Shown here one piece after another: positions 5,718 through 7,224 of a stretch of DNA of 7,224 bases (position 1 is the first letter of the stretch; every line of letters starts with the position of its first letter). The stretch is from assembly GCA_005878325.1 (NCBI GenBank), contig VBMR01000012.1:1-7224 (forward strand), in the 5' to 3' direction. Source of the stretch: Methanobacteriota archaeon. Its GTDB lineage: Archaea; Thermoplasmatota; Thermoplasmata; RBG-16-68-12. A model generated the notes under the pieces. The model was not told the origin of the DNA. It searched no databases and saw only the letters and a program-made list of their open reading frames with translations. The translations under genes were made by a program, and so were the position numbers.

Positions 5718-6341
5718 CGGGCCCAGGGCGACCAGGATCAAGTAGGCGAGGATCGCCCCGGAGGCGGTCGAGATCAGGTTGTTCGTCTTCTTGTTCACGA
5801 GCCCGCGGCGTTCCAGGGTCGCACCGATTACGCTGTCGATCTGGCACCCGAGGAATCCGATTCCCAGAGGGAGGATCAGGTAGACCGGGGACAAGGGCAT
5901 GGTCGGTCGGAGGCCGTAGATGCCGGCCAGGTACGAGAGGACGAACCATCCCACGACCGACGTGTACACGGCCGCCCCGAGGGCGCACAGGGTCCCGAGC
6001 AAGGAGACGCCGCCGTCCGTCCCCGGAGCGACCGCGACGACCATGAGGGCGAATCCGTTCGCCAACACGTTCGAAGTCTTTCGCTCGCCGCGGATTCCCT
6101 CCTGGACGCCCAAGGCCTTCTTCACCGCGAACCGGTATCGGGTCGCGAGGAAGCTGGACAGGAGGAAGAAGAGCAGGAGGAAGAGCCACGTGACGTCGCC
6201 AAAGATCCCGATGATCATGCCAACGACGAAGGCCGTCACACTGCCGTCCCAGGTGAGGACGTTCCTCCGGTACGCGAGCGCGCTCAGGACGCCGGTCAGG
6301 GCCGTACTGACGAGGACCGAGGACACGAAGTCCAGCGGCAC
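5703..6341 (-). CDS. DUF92 (TIGR00297-like) integral membrane protein, shortened
   Basis: A 212-residue multi-pass membrane protein. Family features are LTWDGSVTAFVVG near the N-terminus, the RGERKTSNVLANG block (84-96), PGTDGGVSLLGT (106-117), GFLGCQIDSVIGATLE (162-177) and the C-terminal NNLISTASGA. Hydrophobic segments lie at about 4-24, 33-47, 51-67, 113-141, 151-166 and 190-206. A plant DUF92 member, VTE6, is a phytyl-phosphate kinase, so a role with isoprenoid phosphates is possible, but unproven in archaea. Compared with family members I recall (such as human TMEM19), the block with the conserved (A/G)DTWASE motif between the NG and PGT motifs is absent, with no break in the frame. GTG 6341 is preferred because the TATA element sits 27 bases upstream; TTG 6353 would add four residues. 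It converges on glmM with a 15-base overlap. Confidence 0.85.
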   Translation of the reverse strand: MPLDFVSSVLVSTALTGVLSALAYRRNVLTWDGSVTAFVVGMIIGIFGDVTWLFLLLFFLLSSFLATRYRFAVKKALGVQEGIRGERKTSNVLANGFALMVVAVAPGTDGGVSLLGTLCALGAAVYTSVVGWFVLSYLAGIYGLRPTMPLSPVYLILPLGIGFLGCQIDSVIGATLERRGLVNKKTNNLISTASGAILAYLILVALGPLPSA

Positions 6342-6364
6342 GGACGCGGGCAAAGGGAGGACCC

Positions 6365-6378
6365 GTTAAAGCCTTTCG
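6365..6378 (-). promoter_or_regulatory. Putative BRE/TATA promoter of the DUF92 gene
   Basis: On the minus strand this reads CGAAAGGCTTTAAC, a BRE-like CGAAAG next to a TATA-like CTTTAA. It resembles the lsm promoter. The TATA centre is about 27 bases before GTG 6341, so the transcript would be leaderless from that codon and would exclude TTG 6353. It lies in the short gap after fen, so DUF92 may be transcribed separately. Confidence 0.55.
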
Positions 6379-6391
6379 TCTACAGGTCCAT

Positions 6392-7224
6392 CTATCCGAA
6401 CCAGGAGTCCAGGGACTTCTGTTTCTGCTCCGTCCGGGCCACGCCGAACTTCTCCAGGGCGGCGTCGATCCGGTCCCGCGAGAAGTCGTGTTCGTCGCAG
6501 AGCATCCGCCGCACGCCCTCCGGGTCGGGATCAAGGAACCGGAGCTCGACGTGCGGGAGGACGTCGGGCGCCAGGAAGATCTTACGCACTTCGTCCTTCG
6601 ATTCGATGTCCACCGCGAGCTCCGCGATGGCGCCCTCCAAGGACCCGTGCTTCTTGATCAGGCCGAGCGCCTTCTTCGGCCCGATGCCCTTGACGCCCTC
6701 GTTGAAGTCGGTCCCGATCAGGAGGCCCATGTCCACGAGTTGCTCCCGTGTGATCCCGAGGTTCGCGAGGGTCGCCTCAAGAGAGATTTCTTCCGGATGG
6801 ACCTCCACGTAGACCTCCTTCCGCGGCAGCTTTCGTCGTCCGCTGATCGCGAGGTTCTTCACGAGCCGCGGGGAGCCGAACAGAAGGCTGTCGAAGTCCT
6901 GGGACGCTGCCGCATAGGCGGTGCCAGTGCGGGCCATCTCACTCGCCTGGGCCTCTCCTTCTCCCGGTGCCTGCACCCAGGGGATGCCCAGGAGGTCGAG
7001 CAGCTGCTCCGATTGTTTGACCATTTCGTTCGTCAACCGGGAGGTCTGCATCGCCTTCGTTCGTGCGGTCGGCAGGTCGCCGATCTCGACCGCCTCCCGC
7101 CATTCCCGTTCGGCCCTCCGTTTCACTTCCCCGCGATTGACGAGGGTGCGGGCCTTGAGCCGCGGCGGCTCTCCATCGAACACGAACGCCGGCTTGATGC
7201 CCGCCGCGACGAAGTTGGAGAGGC
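6392..7224 (-). CDS. fen: Flap endonuclease 1, 5' end outside window
   Basis: Structure-specific nuclease that removes 5' flaps during Okazaki fragment maturation and base excision repair. The window holds 276 residues to the stop at 6392; roughly the first 65 of a protein near 340 are missing. The visible frame begins with GIKPAFVFDGEPP, whose Asp (residue 16 of the fragment) is a catalytic metal ligand. Other ligands are Glu88 and Glu90 in GEGEAQA, Asp109 and Asp111 in SQDFDSLLFG, and Asp172 in GTDFNEG. The helix-hairpin-helix GVKGIGPKKAL follows. The extreme C-terminus QKSLDSWF (268-275) is a PCNA-interacting PIP box of the QxxLxxWF form. All catalytic residues in the visible part are intact, so it should be functional. 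It lies upstream of the DUF92 gene on the same strand, with its own stop and a gap of about 50 bases. Confidence 0.96.
   Translation of the reverse strand, partial: LSNFVAAGIKPAFVFDGEPPRLKARTLVNRGEVKRRAEREWREAVEIGDLPTARTKAMQTSRLTNEMVKQSEQLLDLLGIPWVQAPGEGEAQASEMARTGTAYAAASQDFDSLLFGSPRLVKNLAISGRRKLPRKEVYVEVHPEEISLEATLANLGITREQLVDMGLLIGTDFNEGVKGIGPKKALGLIKKHGSLEGAIAELAVDIESKDEVRKIFLAPDVLPHVELRFLDPDPEGVRRMLCDEHDFSRDRIDAALEKFGVARTEQKQKSLDSWFG

Noticed and set aside
5461..6534. Minus-strand open frame of 357 codons spanning glmM, DUF92 and fen ends
   Set aside because: Runs out of frame through three recognisable genes and has shadow-type Arg/Pro-rich composition.

Overview
GC-rich archaeal chromosome window with seven complete and two truncated protein genes and no RNA gene, mobile element or CRISPR array seen. 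The archaeal assignment rests on an Sm-like RNA-binding protein, a FEN-1 flap endonuclease with a C-terminal PCNA-binding motif, an archaeal-type phosphoglucosamine mutase, and BRE/TATA-like elements about 25 bases upstream of several starts, some of which look leaderless. The overall character would fit a GC-rich euryarchaeon, possibly of the Thermoplasmatota lineage, but that placement is an inference.

Region 1 (1-2548, + strand) is a tightly packed frdABCD operon for a membrane-bound quinol:fumarate reductase. Only the second half of frdA is in the window. The subunits resemble the Escherichia coli type: an FrdB with all eleven Fe-S cysteines, and two separate three-helix anchors with the FrdC/FrdD quinone-pocket motifs. 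Electrons would pass between membrane quinone, the three Fe-S clusters of FrdB and the FAD of FrdA. The frdD start is odd: the best-placed initiation codon is ATC.

Region 2 (2481-3307) holds a minus-strand gene for an EF-Tu domain-2-like protein with a proline-rich linker and a very basic tail. Its 3' end runs 68 bases into frdD from the other side. It is divergent from a small lsm gene across an intergenic region with a promoter for each.

Region 3 (3318-5717, + strand) is a two-gene sugar-nucleotide operon. A nucleotidyltransferase with a left-handed beta-helix tail overlaps a phosphoglucosamine/phosphohexose mutase by ATGA. The mutase would make the hexose-1-phosphate and the transferase would activate it, for glycans or glycolipids.

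Region 4 (5703-7224, - strand) holds a DUF92 integral membrane protein, apparently missing a central block of its family, and upstream of it the 5'-truncated fen gene. The most notable points are the non-canonical frdD start, the shortened DUF92 protein, the EF-Tu-domain-2/basic-tail protein with its antisense overlap, and a bacterial-type fumarate reductase in an archaeal setting. No clearly new multi-gene system is visible.
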